Shown here in pieces: positions 1 to 7,671 of a DNA stretch of 64,000 nt. The stretch's first letter is position 1. The number at the start of each line of letters is the position of its first letter. The stretch is taken from contig CAYYTK010000002.1 of the NCBI GenBank assembly GCA_964474695.1, forward strand, positions 241,853 to 305,852, written 5' to 3'. Source of the DNA: DAOUBP01 sp964474695. GTDB taxonomy: Bacteria > Chloroflexota > Anaerolineae > CG2-30-64-16. The position numbers were made by a program, and so were the translations under genes. Below the pieces are notes generated by a model, which was given only the letters and a program-made list of their open reading frames with translations, was not told the origin of the DNA and did not search any database.

Positions 1-516
1 TGGGAGGTGGCGCTGGGGCCGGGCGGCGCGCTGGAGGCAGCCATCGAAGCGCGCGAGCAGGGGCTGACCCGATTCATCGGCGTCACAGGCCACGAAGTCG
101 TCGCGCCGGCCATGCACCTGCGCAGCCTGGCGCGCTTCGATTTCGATACGGTGCTGCTGCCGTACAACTACCTGTTGATGCAGAATCCTCAATACGCGGC
201 CGATTTCGAGGCGGTGGTGAAGCTCTGTGCTGAGCGGAACGTGCCGGTGCAGACAATCAAAGGGCTTACCCGCCGGCGCTGGGGTGATGGCCCACGCACC
301 CGTGCCACCTGGTACGAGCCGCTGGAAGAGCAGCCCGATATCGACCTGGCAGTGTGGTATGTGCTGGGCCGGCCCGGCATCTTCCTGAATACCCTTGGCG
401 ACATCCACGTGCTGCCGAAAGTGCTGGACGCCGCCAGCCGCTTCGAGCGCGCGCCGTCCGATGGGGAGATGGAGGCATTGGTCGCCCGGCGGGAAATGGG
501 ACCGATGTTTTGGTAG
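1..516 (+). CDS. Aldo/keto reductase family protein, C-terminal part (5' end outside window)
   Basis: The reading frame is open from the first base of the window, so the start lies upstream; 171 residues are visible. The segment reads like the second half of an aldo/keto reductase TIM barrel: 'QGLTRFIGVTGHE' resembles the strand where the family sees 'IRxIGVSNH', followed by a predicted barrel strand with 'YNYLLMQ', and a C-terminal helix-rich tail. Family members reduce aldehydes or ketones with NAD(P)H; the catalytic Tyr/Lys/Asp region would be in the missing half, so activity cannot be judged. It is convergent with the minus-strand GNAT gene, and a perfect 17-bp inverted repeat lies between the two stops. 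Confidence 0.75.
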   Translation, partial: WEVALGPGGALEAAIEAREQGLTRFIGVTGHEVVAPAMHLRSLARFDFDTVLLPYNYLLMQNPQYAADFEAVVKLCAERNVPVQTIKGLTRRRWGDGPRTRATWYEPLEEQPDIDLAVWYVLGRPGIFLNTLGDIHVLPKVLDAASRFERAPSDGEMEALVARREMGPMFW

Positions 517-520
517 CATG

Positions 521-557
521 AAAGAAACCAGGTTTCTGACAGAAACCTGGTTTCTTT
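521..557. repeat. Palindromic repeat AGAAACC(A/T)GGTTTCT, copy 1; likely bidirectional terminator
   Basis: Two perfect 17-base arms (521-537 and 541-557) separated by the 3-base loop GAC. Each arm is itself nearly palindromic. It lies between two convergent genes, so it can stop transcripts from both strands. Three more relatives occur at 6508-6552, 35505-35543 and 57185-57217. Confidence 0.85.
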
Positions 558-563
558 TCAGGC

Positions 564-1337
564 CTATTCCTCGCAATACGCGAGCACGGTCGCATAAGGT
601 CTGAATCCCACCCGTTCGTACACGCGGCCGGCGCGCTCGTCAGCCGCGCCGAGGAACGCGACCTGCACCCCGGCCCCGAAAGCCTCCCGGACCATCGCGG
701 CCACGAGCGCGCTGGCGATGCCCTGGCGCCGGTATGCCGCCAGCGTGGCGATGCCCACCAACTCCGTGAACCCGTGAAGCGGCGCCGTATAGGCGCCGGC
801 CGTAACGGGCTCGCCATCCAGCAGGCCGAGGAAGCAGCGGCCCCCTTGCCCCGAGCGCCGGCGCAAGTCTTCGACCTGCGCGTCGGTGGGATCGGTGCGA
901 TCCTCTTCGCCGAAGCTCCACGCCTGCACGCTGATAAACGCGGCGAGGTCAGCAGCCGGCGATCCGGGCGTGAGCTGGCGCATCGCCAGGCCAGGCACAT
1001 CGGGCGCAGGCCGAAAGCTGTCCGGCGTGCATACCATCAGGGGATTGCGCCCTTCTTCAACCAGGCCGGCCGCAGCCAACGCGGGGCCGAGATCAGGCGC
1101 GTACTGCTCGATAAACTCGAAACGCAGCAGGCGCTCTCGGCGCGCGAACTCAGCCCGCAGCGCCGCCATCGTCTCCGCCGAAACATCCTTCACGGGTTCA
1201 GCCGGCATCCCATAGTTGTAGAACCGCAGCGCGTCGTTCGGGCTGAAGAAAAGCTCGAACGGCGGCACTTCGACCACGTCGTGAGTGCCGGCCGCCGCTG
1301 CGCGCAGATAAGCTTGAAGTATGGCTGGTGAAAACAA
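564..1337 (-). CDS. GNAT family N-acetyltransferase
   Basis: 257 residues. The C-terminal half carries the acetyl-CoA binding core of the GCN5-related acetyltransferases: strand 'ELVGIATLAAY' followed by the pyrophosphate-binding turn 'RRQGIASAL' and, near the end, 'RVYERVGFRPYATVLAY', the usual final helix-strand of the fold. The N-terminal 120 residues do not match anything I recognise and may be a degenerate first GNAT half. The likely start is a TTG codon because an AGGAG motif sits 8 bases before it and no ATG is closer. Substrate is unknown. It stands alone between the aldo/keto reductase and trxB. Confidence 0.8.
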   Translation of the reverse strand: MFSPAILQAYLRAAAAGTHDVVEVPPFELFFSPNDALRFYNYGMPAEPVKDVSAETMAALRAEFARRERLLRFEFIEQYAPDLGPALAAAGLVEEGRNPLMVCTPDSFRPAPDVPGLAMRQLTPGSPAADLAAFISVQAWSFGEEDRTDPTDAQVEDLRRRSGQGGRCFLGLLDGEPVTAGAYTAPLHGFTELVGIATLAAYRRQGIASALVAAMVREAFGAGVQVAFLGAADERAGRVYERVGFRPYATVLAYCEE

Positions 1338-1348
1338 GACCGGACTCC

Positions 1349-1382
1349 TCTGATCCCAGATTCCTGTCTCCTGACTCCTGAA
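1349..1382. repeat. Low-complexity spacer repeat (CAGGAGT/CAGGAGA type)
   Basis: The spacer between trxB and the GNAT gene contains, on the minus strand, TCAGGAGTCAGGAGACAGG and then AATCTGGGATCAGAGGAGTC, a short tandem-like repeat around CAGGAG. Its last AGGAG also serves as the ribosome binding site for the GNAT gene. Confidence 0.5.
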
Positions 1383-2402
1383 CTACTTGCCGCCAGGATA
1401 CGTTCGATCTTCCAGGTCGGCGATGTACTTTTCCACTTCCAGCGCGGCCGCCACGCCCTGGCCTGCCGAGGTCGCGACCTGCTTGAAGCGGTGGTCCTGG
1501 ATCTCACCCGCGGCGAAGATGCCGGGCACACTGGTGCGCATCAGCTTATCGGTGATCAGGTAGCCTTCCTCGTCCATTGCCAGTTTGTCGACGAAGAGCT
1601 GGTTGTTGGGCAGGTGGCCGACGTAGATGAAGACGCCGTCGACCGGCGTGTCGTGCGTCTCGCCGGTGACCACATTCTTCAAGGTGACGCTTTCGACCTT
1701 CTCCGCGCCGTTAATGCTCGTGATCACGCTGTTCCAAACAAACTCGATCTTGGGGTTTTCGACTGCGCGGCGCTGCAGGGTCGCACCGGCCCGCAATTGG
1801 TCACGGCGGTGGACGATGCGCACCCTGGACGCGAACCTGGTCAGGAACAACGCCTCTTGCAGCGCGCTGTCGCCGCCGCCGACCACCACGATTTCCTTGT
1901 TGCGGAAGAAGAAGCCGTCGCAGGTCGCGCAATAGCTGACCCCATGTCCGGTCAGCCGTTCTTCGTTGGCGGCGCCCAGCCGTCGCGGGGATGCGCCGGT
2001 GGCCGCGACGATCGCCTTGGTCTTGAATTCGTTGCCACTGGCCGTCTTGACGGTGAAGGGCGGGCCGTTCACATCGATCTCGGTGACGGTGTCGATCAAA
2101 ACCTCGGCGCCGAAGCGCTCGGCCTGCCGCTGCATTCGCTCCACCAGCTCAGGCCCCTGGATTTGCTCGAAGCCGGGGAAGTTCTCCACCTCGGTCGTCA
2201 AGGCAACCTGGCCGCCCAACTCGTTGCCGGTGATCAGCAGAGGGCGCAAATCCGCGCGCGCGACATAGATCGCAGCCGACCAGCCCGCCGGGCCGCTGCC
2301 GATGATGATCACATTTTCGATTTCGGGCCGCGGCCCCCCTTCGATCCGGCTTTCGACCTCGGCCTTCTCGCTGCTGCCCAGGTTCAGGTTAAAATCAAGC
2401 AT
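1383..2402 (-). CDS. trxB: Thioredoxin reductase (NADPH)
   Basis: 339 residues. Reduces thioredoxin with NADPH through FAD and a redox disulfide, in the cytoplasm. Visible landmarks: FAD-binding GSGPAG at residues 35-40, the active-site pair C158-A-T-C161 inside 'YCATCDG', the NADPH motif GGGDSA at 175-180, and the C-terminal 'GIFAAGEIQD' FAD segment, where the family usually has AGD. A 30-residue polar N-terminal extension precedes the flavin fold, making it slightly longer than the typical 310-320 residues. It is the last gene of the run dnaJ-prmA-phosphorylase-rsmE-trxB; only 2 bases separate it from rsmE, so it is surely co-transcribed. Confidence 0.95.
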   Translation of the reverse strand: MLDFNLNLGSSEKAEVESRIEGGPRPEIENVIIIGSGPAGWSAAIYVARADLRPLLITGNELGGQVALTTEVENFPGFEQIQGPELVERMQRQAERFGAEVLIDTVTEIDVNGPPFTVKTASGNEFKTKAIVAATGASPRRLGAANEERLTGHGVSYCATCDGFFFRNKEIVVVGGGDSALQEALFLTRFASRVRIVHRRDQLRAGATLQRRAVENPKIEFVWNSVITSINGAEKVESVTLKNVVTGETHDTPVDGVFIYVGHLPNNQLFVDKLAMDEEGYLITDKLMRTSVPGIFAAGEIQDHRFKQVATSAGQGVAAALEVEKYIADLEDRTYPGGK

Positions 2403-2404
2403 TG

Positions 2405-3163
2405 CTAAATATCTCTCGCTTCGTATAGAATCAGCGCCGCGGCTACGACCCCGGCAGTTTCGGCCCGCAGGATGCGCGGCCCGAGCGTCACCGGCTGAAT
2501 GCCATACCGTTGCGCCAGGTCGATCTCTTCGTCAGTGAAGCCGCCTTCCGGACCGACGAATAATTCGATGCGCGCACCCTGGCCCAGGTTACAGCCGGCC
2601 AGCGCGTCCCGCAGCCGCCGCGACTGCTCCCCCTCCCAGGGGATGATCCGCAAAGAGGACGGTCCGGCCGCCGCTGCTTTCGCGCTCGAATGGACGGCCT
2701 GCGTCAATAACTGTGCGGGCAGCAGCCTGGGCAGCCGCGCTCGCCCGCTCTGTTCGGCCGCCTCCTGAATGATGCGCTCCCACCGCTCACGCTTGTCTTC
2801 CACAGCATCCAGGTCATCGACCACGTTGCGCTCGCACACGATCGGCACAAAGGCGCTGACCCCGACTTCGGTGCCTTTCTGCAGCGCCCACCCGAAACGA
2901 TCGCCTTTCAGCACCGCCTGGTGCAGGGTGATATGGGCGGCCGGCTCACCCTCCGCTTCCCAGCGCCGCACGATCTGAAACTTCGCGTCCGCCTCGCCCA
3001 GAGCGACCAGCATCGCCTCACAGGCCCAGCCCTGGCCGTCGAGCAGCGTCACCCGATCGCCCAGGCGCAGCCGCAACACCCGGCGCACCTGGTGGGCCTG
3101 CTCGCCGCTCAGGACAACGGGGTGTACGGCTAGAGCTTCGGGAGCAACAAAAAAGCGGTGCAT
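2405..3163 (-). CDS. rsmE: 16S rRNA (uracil(1498)-N3)-methyltransferase
   Basis: 252 residues. RsmE methylates N3 of U1498 in 16S rRNA using S-adenosylmethionine and belongs to the SPOUT class with a trefoil knot. Diagnostic features: an N-terminal PUA-like RNA-binding domain (about 1-75), 'QKGTEVGV' at 96-102, 'AAEQSGR' at 135-141, and the knot motif 'VGPEGGFTDEE' at 203-213 with 'LGPRILRAETA' following. Length is normal. rsmE next to prmA and downstream of dnaJ is the arrangement also seen in Bacillus (dnaJ-prmA-rsmE), which supports the call. Confidence 0.95.
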   Translation of the reverse strand: MHRFFVAPEALAVHPVVLSGEQAHQVRRVLRLRLGDRVTLLDGQGWACEAMLVALGEADAKFQIVRRWEAEGEPAAHITLHQAVLKGDRFGWALQKGTEVGVSAFVPIVCERNVVDDLDAVEDKRERWERIIQEAAEQSGRARLPRLLPAQLLTQAVHSSAKAAAAGPSSLRIIPWEGEQSRRLRDALAGCNLGQGARIELFVGPEGGFTDEEIDLAQRYGIQPVTLGPRILRAETAGVVAAALILYEARDI

Positions 3164-3173
3164 TGCACACCCA

Positions 3174-3938
3174 TCACAGCGTCAGACACGCCTCGGCGGC
3201 CAGCCAGAACAGATTCCTACGCACATCGGCGCGGCTGAGCCATTCGCGCGAATCCCATTCGGCGCCGCTGACATCATCGCCGCCATAGAGGATTTGTGCG
3301 AACGGCACGCCGCGAAACTGCGCGACCGCGAAGAACGCCGCGGCTTCCATTTCGACTGTCAGACAACCCTCTGCCTTGCGCCGCTGCACCTTGGCGGTTG
3401 TTTCACGATAGATGGCATCGGTTGTCCAGGTCTTGCCTTTCACGTAGGGCACGCCGTGGCCCGCTAACGTCCGCTCGATCGCCGCAATGCCATCAGCGTT
3501 GGCCGCAACTTCGCGGGCCGGGGGCAGGTAATGGTAGGAGGCGCCTTCATCGCGCACCGCTGCGGTAGGGATGACGAGGTGGCCCACCGCGATCTCTTTG
3601 TTCAGCACCCCTGCGCCGCCACAGGCAATGAACTTCCGGCAGCCGCGGGCAATCACCTCTTCCAGCAGGCCGGCAGCCAAAGGAGCGCCGACGCCGGGGT
3701 GGAAGAACGCCAATCGCCGGCCTTCCAGCGTGATCTCATACAATGGGTGCTTGCTCAGCTCGCTGCTTTGCATCGCGATGCACCGGGCTTCGTGCTCTGT
3801 CACGACCTGCTCGATGACGTCCTGAAAGAAGCAGACCACACAATGCTCAGGCGCGTCGATGGGCTTGACGAGTCGCCCCGGCTCGATGATCGCCTCGCGG
3901 GCCGGGTCGAATTCGAGGATGGGGTAGAGCTGGTTCAC
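3174..3938 (-). CDS. Nucleoside phosphorylase (uridine phosphorylase/PNP-UDP family)
   Basis: 254 residues, PNP_UDP_1 fold. Such enzymes split nucleosides with phosphate into base and ribose-1-phosphate. The signature of the hexameric class is present: 'FHPGVGAPLAAGLLEE' (phosphate/ribose loop), 'KFIACGGAGVLN', and the ribose-binding 'LTVEMEAAAFFAVA' with its Glu-Met-Glu. 'HYLPP' lies in the base-pocket region, so substrate preference (uridine versus purine or a modified nucleoside) is not decided. Its ATG overlaps the prmA stop by 4 bases, giving translational coupling, and rsmE follows after 10 bases. Confidence 0.85.
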   Translation of the reverse strand: MNQLYPILEFDPAREAIIEPGRLVKPIDAPEHCVVCFFQDVIEQVVTEHEARCIAMQSSELSKHPLYEITLEGRRLAFFHPGVGAPLAAGLLEEVIARGCRKFIACGGAGVLNKEIAVGHLVIPTAAVRDEGASYHYLPPAREVAANADGIAAIERTLAGHGVPYVKGKTWTTDAIYRETTAKVQRRKAEGCLTVEMEAAAFFAVAQFRGVPFAQILYGGDDVSGAEWDSREWLSRADVRRNLFWLAAEACLTL

Positions 3939-4954
3939 GCCGCCGCCTCTTGCGCCGCCGCTTGCGCCGCCACCAGGGACACCCAGTCACCCTGGCCCAG
4001 GCGGCTGACAACCGCCAACCGGCGCCGCGCCAGCGCCTCCCTCACGTCCGGCTCGCGCTCTTCGATGATGCCGGCCAAAATCATGCGGCCCCCGGGAGCC
4101 AGGTAGGTGTGCAGGCCGGCATCCAGCAGGGCGGTGATGACATGCGGCAGGATGTTGACCAGGATGATGTCCCAGGCAGGCCGATCATCCTCGCGGCTCA
4201 CGGCGAAAAGCGGCTGCCCACCGGCGCGCGATCCGTCCGCGTCATCCGCGCTCGTCCGCGTCCAGCTTTCATCCGGCCCTGCACTGACAACGACGTGAAT
4301 CGGCACAGGCAAGTCGTTCAGCGCCGCGTTCTCCTGCGTCGCGGTCACCGCGATGGGGTCGATATCGAACGCGTCCACGCTGGCCGCGCCGAGCCGGGCT
4401 GCGGCAATGCTGAGGATGCCTGAGCCGCAGCCCGCGTCCAGGACGCGCTGGCCCGGCCGCGCGACGTCTTCCATAGCCATCAGGCAGAGCTGCGTGCTGG
4501 GATGCAGGCCGGTGCCGAACGCCATGCCGGGATCGAGAATGATCGGCACGTCATCGGGGCCCACTTGAACCGCGTCACGCTCCCAGGCCGGTACGATCCA
4601 GAAGCGCCGGCCGACGCGCAGCGGCCGATAGCTGGCCTTCCACGCGTTCGCCCAATCCTCCTCAGCCAGCGGCCGCACGACGACATCGCCCAACGGATAG
4701 ATGCGGCCAAGATACCACAGCCCTTCCTCGATCTGGCGCCTGCGCTCTTGCGCCTCTGGCTCGCCCGCGGGCAGATAGGTTTTCACCACGACGAACTGGT
4801 GATGCTCGTCGCCCACCGGATCGAACCCGCCGACCTCGGTTACTGCACCGCCCTGGCCGTCAGGCCGGCTGTTGAGGCGGTTGAACAACTCACTGACCGC
4901 TTCGGCCGCTTCGCCGTCTGCCTGAACGCTGATTTCAATCCAATTCATCATCAC
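3935..4954 (-). CDS. prmA: Ribosomal protein L11 methyltransferase
   Basis: 339 residues. PrmA trimethylates lysines and the N-terminus of L11. Domain order: N-terminal L11-binding domain (1-115), linker 'PGMAFGTGLHPST', SAM motif I 'VLDAGCGSG' at 171-179, acidic 'FDIDPIAV' and catalytic-loop 'VNILP' at 266-270. Odd: residues about 226-258 form a hydrophilic insert absent from ordinary PrmA. The DNA under its first part (4235-4263) matches a 29-base repeat found elsewhere only between genes (22998, 28010). The frame stays open across it. Start: ATG overlaps the dnaJ stop by 4 bases; three consecutive Met codons leave 4948 as an alternative. Confidence 0.92.
   Translation of the reverse strand: MMMNWIEISVQADGEAAEAVSELFNRLNSRPDGQGGAVTEVGGFDPVGDEHHQFVVVKTYLPAGEPEAQERRRQIEEGLWYLGRIYPLGDVVVRPLAEEDWANAWKASYRPLRVGRRFWIVPAWERDAVQVGPDDVPIILDPGMAFGTGLHPSTQLCLMAMEDVARPGQRVLDAGCGSGILSIAAARLGAASVDAFDIDPIAVTATQENAALNDLPVPIHVVVSAGPDESWTRTSADDADGSRAGGQPLFAVSREDDRPAWDIILVNILPHVITALLDAGLHTYLAPGGRMILAGIIEEREPDVREALARRRLAVVSRLGQGDWVSLVAAQAAAQEAAA
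4235..4263. repeat. 29-base dispersed repeat, copy inside prmA
   Basis: Core CATCCGCGCTCGTCCGCG flanked by GTCCGCG; the other copies are at 22998-23026 and 28010-28039, both intergenic. This copy lacks one base of the 28010 copy (GTCATCC instead of GTTCATCC), so its length is 29 rather than 30, and it is read through in frame as part of PrmA. Confidence 0.8.
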
Positions 4955-6090
4955 CCCAGCGCGTTGCCAACCGCGTCCATCAGCTTCTCGAACAGGTTCC
5001 GATTATCTTTGCCCAGCGACTCCAATCCCAGCGATTCGCCCAGTTCTTTCAACGCCCTGCGCTGTTTTTCGTTCAGCTTTTCGGGCACCACCACGCGCAC
5101 AGAGACAAGCTGATCCCCGCGGCGGCTGCTGCGCAGGATCGGCACCCCCTTGCCACGCAGGCGGAAGACCGCCCCATGTTGCGTGCCCGCCGGAATGGTG
5201 AGCTTGCTGGGACCATCCATTGTAGGAACTTCAACCTCGGCGCCCAACGCGGCCTGCACGATGTTCACAGGCAGCTCCAGCAGAATGTCATTGTCCTGGC
5301 GTTGGAACACCTTGTGCGGCTGCACGCGCAGCACCACAAACAAACTGCCCGGTGGCCCCCCGCGCTCGCCTGGCTCCCCTTCGCCGGCCAGACGGATGCG
5401 CATGCCATCGTCCACGCCGGCCGGGATGCTCACCGCCATCTTGCGGGTGACCCGGACGCGCTTCTGGCCGCGACAATGGGTGCAGGGGGTAGTCGCAATC
5501 TCACGCTCCCCGTTACAGCGCGGGCAGGTGGTCACACTCACAAACTGGCCCAGGATCGTCTGCTGGGCGCGGCGCACTTCGCCGGTGCCGTTGCATTGAG
5601 GGCACCGGATCGGTTTGGTGCCCGGTTCGGCGCCGGAACCCTGGCACTGCGGGCATATTTCCTGGCGCGGCACCTCGATCTCTTTCTCGGCGCCGAAGAC
5701 GGCTTCCTGGAAGGTGATCTCCATGTCATAGCGCAGGTCATTGCCGCGCGCCGGACCACGCTGCGCCGTTTGCGCCCCGCCGAAGCCGCCAAAGAACTCC
5801 TCGAAGATATCGCCGAAGCCGCCCGGGAAGCCGCCAAACCCCGACCCCGCGCCGCCGCCGAAACCGCCCTGCGCCGCCGCGTGTCCGAATCGATCGTAGG
5901 CCGCCCGTTTATCGGCATCGCTGAGGACCTCGTACGCTTCGTTGATCTCCTTGAAGCGATCTTCGGCATCCTCGGACTTATTCACGTCGGGGTGATATTG
6001 GCGCGCCAGTTTGCGATAGGCGCCCTTGATCGCGTTCTCGTCCGCATCGCGCGGCACCCCAAGAACCTCGTAGTAATCGCGTTTACTCAT
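4951..6090 (-). CDS. dnaJ: Chaperone protein DnaJ
   Basis: 379 residues, full-length type I DnaJ. Co-chaperone that loads substrates on DnaK and stimulates its ATPase. J domain at 1-70 with the HPD triad at 33-35; Gly/Phe-rich linker 70-110; zinc-finger region with four Cys pairs (C146/C149, C163/C166, C189/C192, C203/C206), the third having Arg instead of the last Gly of CxxCxGxG; C-terminal substrate-binding domain with 'PAGVDDGMRIRLAGEGE'. It is the first gene of the operon; dnaK and grpE are not in the window and no CIRCE element is visible upstream. No strong Shine-Dalgarno is seen before the ATG. Confidence 0.96.
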   Translation of the reverse strand: MSKRDYYEVLGVPRDADENAIKGAYRKLARQYHPDVNKSEDAEDRFKEINEAYEVLSDADKRAAYDRFGHAAAQGGFGGGAGSGFGGFPGGFGDIFEEFFGGFGGAQTAQRGPARGNDLRYDMEITFQEAVFGAEKEIEVPRQEICPQCQGSGAEPGTKPIRCPQCNGTGEVRRAQQTILGQFVSVTTCPRCNGEREIATTPCTHCRGQKRVRVTRKMAVSIPAGVDDGMRIRLAGEGEPGERGGPPGSLFVVLRVQPHKVFQRQDNDILLELPVNIVQAALGAEVEVPTMDGPSKLTIPAGTQHGAVFRLRGKGVPILRSSRRGDQLVSVRVVVPEKLNEKQRRALKELGESLGLESLGKDNRNLFEKLMDAVGNALG

Positions 6091-6128
6091 TAATCATTAC
6101 TCGTTGCGAAAATCCTGCCAGACTGTCC

Positions 6129-6228
6129 GTATTGCGTATTGCGTGCTACGTATTGCGAATTGTGCGAAAAGTACAAGAAGTACGCAGTACGTAGTACGCA
6201 GTACGCAGTACGCAGTACGTAGTACGCA
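6129..6228. repeat. Tandem microsatellite upstream of dnaJ (GTACG(C/T)A x7 plus GTATTGC units)
   Basis: Seven head-to-tail 7-base units at 6180-6228, reading GTACGCA, GTACGTA, GTACGCA x3, GTACGTA, GTACGCA. Just before it, 6129-6158 has shorter GTATTGC/GTGCTAC repeats. It fills most of the dnaJ upstream region, where the promoter should lie. Because GTAC is self-complementary the array can also fold on itself. Confidence 0.9.
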
Positions 6229-6233
6229 ATATG

Positions 6234-6473
6234 TTATTCTTCGTTCTTCGTCGTCACCGCTGGCTCGTCGTCCTCATCCCCGTCTTCCCAACTGATGATC
6301 CACACGCAGAGACCGGCCAGCGCTACGGTCGCCGCAATCAGCGCGGCCCACTGCCCGGCCTGAAAGCCAACGTGACGTGCGGCAAAAACAACGATGATGA
6401 CCATCCCGACCGCCAGAACAAACCAGGAGACCAGGTTAGGATGACTGTTCCATAATGTGCGTAATTGTTTCAT
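6234..6473 (-). CDS. Small two-helix membrane protein of unknown function
   Basis: 79 residues. Two hydrophobic segments are predicted, about 14-34 ('LVSWFVLAVGMVIIVVFAA') and 39-61 ('AGQWAALIAATVALAGLCVWII'), then a strongly acidic tail 'EDGDEDDEP'. A good ribosome binding site (GGAGGGG) precedes the ATG, which supports that it is a real gene. No family is recognised. It sits between dnaJ's repeat-filled leader and the coaE fusion gene, with a palindromic repeat upstream. Confidence 0.65.
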   Translation of the reverse strand: MKQLRTLWNSHPNLVSWFVLAVGMVIIVVFAARHVGFQAGQWAALIAATVALAGLCVWIISWEDGDEDDEPAVTTKNEE

Positions 6474-6507
6474 ATTCCCCTCCGATCGGACCGCTCCTCA
6501 CGCACCT

Positions 6508-6552
6508 CGTTTCACAAACCGGGTTTCTCGGAGAAACCCGGTTTGTGAAACG
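6508..6552. repeat. Palindromic repeat, copy 2 (extended 22-bp arms)
   Basis: Perfect 22-base arms (6508-6529 and 6531-6552) around a single G. The inner part GGGTTTCTC/GAGAAACCC is the same core as the copies at 521, 35505 and 57185. It lies between the coaE fusion stop (6577) and the small membrane protein and probably terminates coaE transcription. Confidence 0.85.
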
Positions 6553-6576
6553 ATCCGTGATTCCTTCAATCGATGT

Positions 6577-7671
6577 TCACACCAGAAACAACTCGTACAA
6601 CAACTCGTCCACATACCGGCCATCGACGAACGCCTGGTGCACCAGGCGGCCGCAAGGCTGGAAGCCCAACGCGCAGTAGAATCTCTGCGCCTCGGGATTA
6701 TCATCCCGCACCGTGATAACAAGTTTGCTGAATCCTGCGGCGCGTGCAGCGTCCCACGTGAACGCGCTCAACGCGCGACCGATGCCGCGACCGCGGACCG
6801 GCGCAACGATGTAAGAACCCAGGGTGGCCACGTGATCCATGGTCGGCGCGTAAGCAGCATACGGCTCCACCACCTGGAAACCGGCCACCACCCGGCCCAG
6901 CAGTGCGATGCTCAGGAACGAGCGGCGCGGCATGCCGCGCAGATACGCTCGCTCTTGTGCGGGGGTGAACGTGCGCCCCGCGATGGTGCGCCCACCCTCC
7001 AACACGACGCTGTTGAGCACCGCAGCCGTGCCCTCTGCATCGGCCAGGGTCGCGAAACGAATGACCGGCGCGGGCAGCGGCAGACCCAGCTCAACCCATG
7101 CGGCCAACACCATCTGCGCGGTTTCAGCCGTGGCGCCGTCCGTGCGGATGACGCGCTGCGCCTGGGCTATCATCCGGGCGGGAGGCATCTGGTTCGCCAT
7201 GCGCCGCCGCACTTCCTCGGCGCTCATGCCGCGGCTCTTCTTCAGCCGGGAAAACTGAAGCCGTGGGCTGCAGTGCGCAACCCACACCTGGTCACACTGT
7301 TGCCGGTTGATCCCGGACTCAAGCAGCTTGATAGCTTCGATCACCACCGCCGGCGCAGATGACGCAGCAATCTGCCGGGCGATGACTTCGCCCACAATCG
7401 GGTGCACGATGGCTTCCAACCGGGCCAACGCGTCGGCATCGGCAAAGACGCGCTCGGCCAGCCGCGCCCGGTCGATGGCGCCATCCGGCCCCAGGATTTC
7501 AGTGCCGAGTGAAGCCAGCACCGGGCCAAAGGCCGGGCCCCCAGGAGACATCGCCTCCCGCGCCACGAGGTCCGCGTCGATCCCCTCAGCGCCCAGCGAA
7601 GTCAGCACATTGCGTATGTGGCTTTTGCCGGCGCCGATGCCGCCGGTCAAGCCGATGACCAGAGGTTTCAT
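6577..7671 (-). CDS. coaE: Dephospho-CoA kinase fused to a GNAT acetyltransferase
   Basis: 364 residues from the ATG that overlaps the ABC-F stop as ATGA (an ATG 15 bases upstream is less likely). Residues 1-200 are a complete CoaE, the last step of CoA synthesis (ATP phosphorylates dephospho-CoA): P-loop 'GGIGAGKS' at 10-17, 'GIDADLVARE', 'IVHPIVG' and the lid 'RLKKSRGMSAEEVRRRMANQ'. Residues 205-360 form a GNAT domain with 'VAPVRGRGIGRAL' and 'NPEAQRFYCALGFQPCG'. Normal CoaE is about 200 residues, so this is a genuine fusion in one uninterrupted frame. The acetyltransferase substrate is unknown; linking it to the enzyme that makes CoA is suggestive. Confidence 0.9.
   Translation of the reverse strand: MKPLVIGLTGGIGAGKSHIRNVLTSLGAEGIDADLVAREAMSPGGPAFGPVLASLGTEILGPDGAIDRARLAERVFADADALARLEAIVHPIVGEVIARQIAASSAPAVVIEAIKLLESGINRQQCDQVWVAHCSPRLQFSRLKKSRGMSAEEVRRRMANQMPPARMIAQAQRVIRTDGATAETAQMVLAAWVELGLPLPAPVIRFATLADAEGTAAVLNSVVLEGGRTIAGRTFTPAQERAYLRGMPRRSFLSIALLGRVVAGFQVVEPYAAYAPTMDHVATLGSYIVAPVRGRGIGRALSAFTWDAARAAGFSKLVITVRDDNPEAQRFYCALGFQPCGRLVHQAFVDGRYVDELLYELFLV

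Noticed and set aside
6091..6129. CIRCE heat-shock operator before dnaJ
   Set aside because: No TTAGCACTC/GAGTGCTAA pair is present in the spacer.
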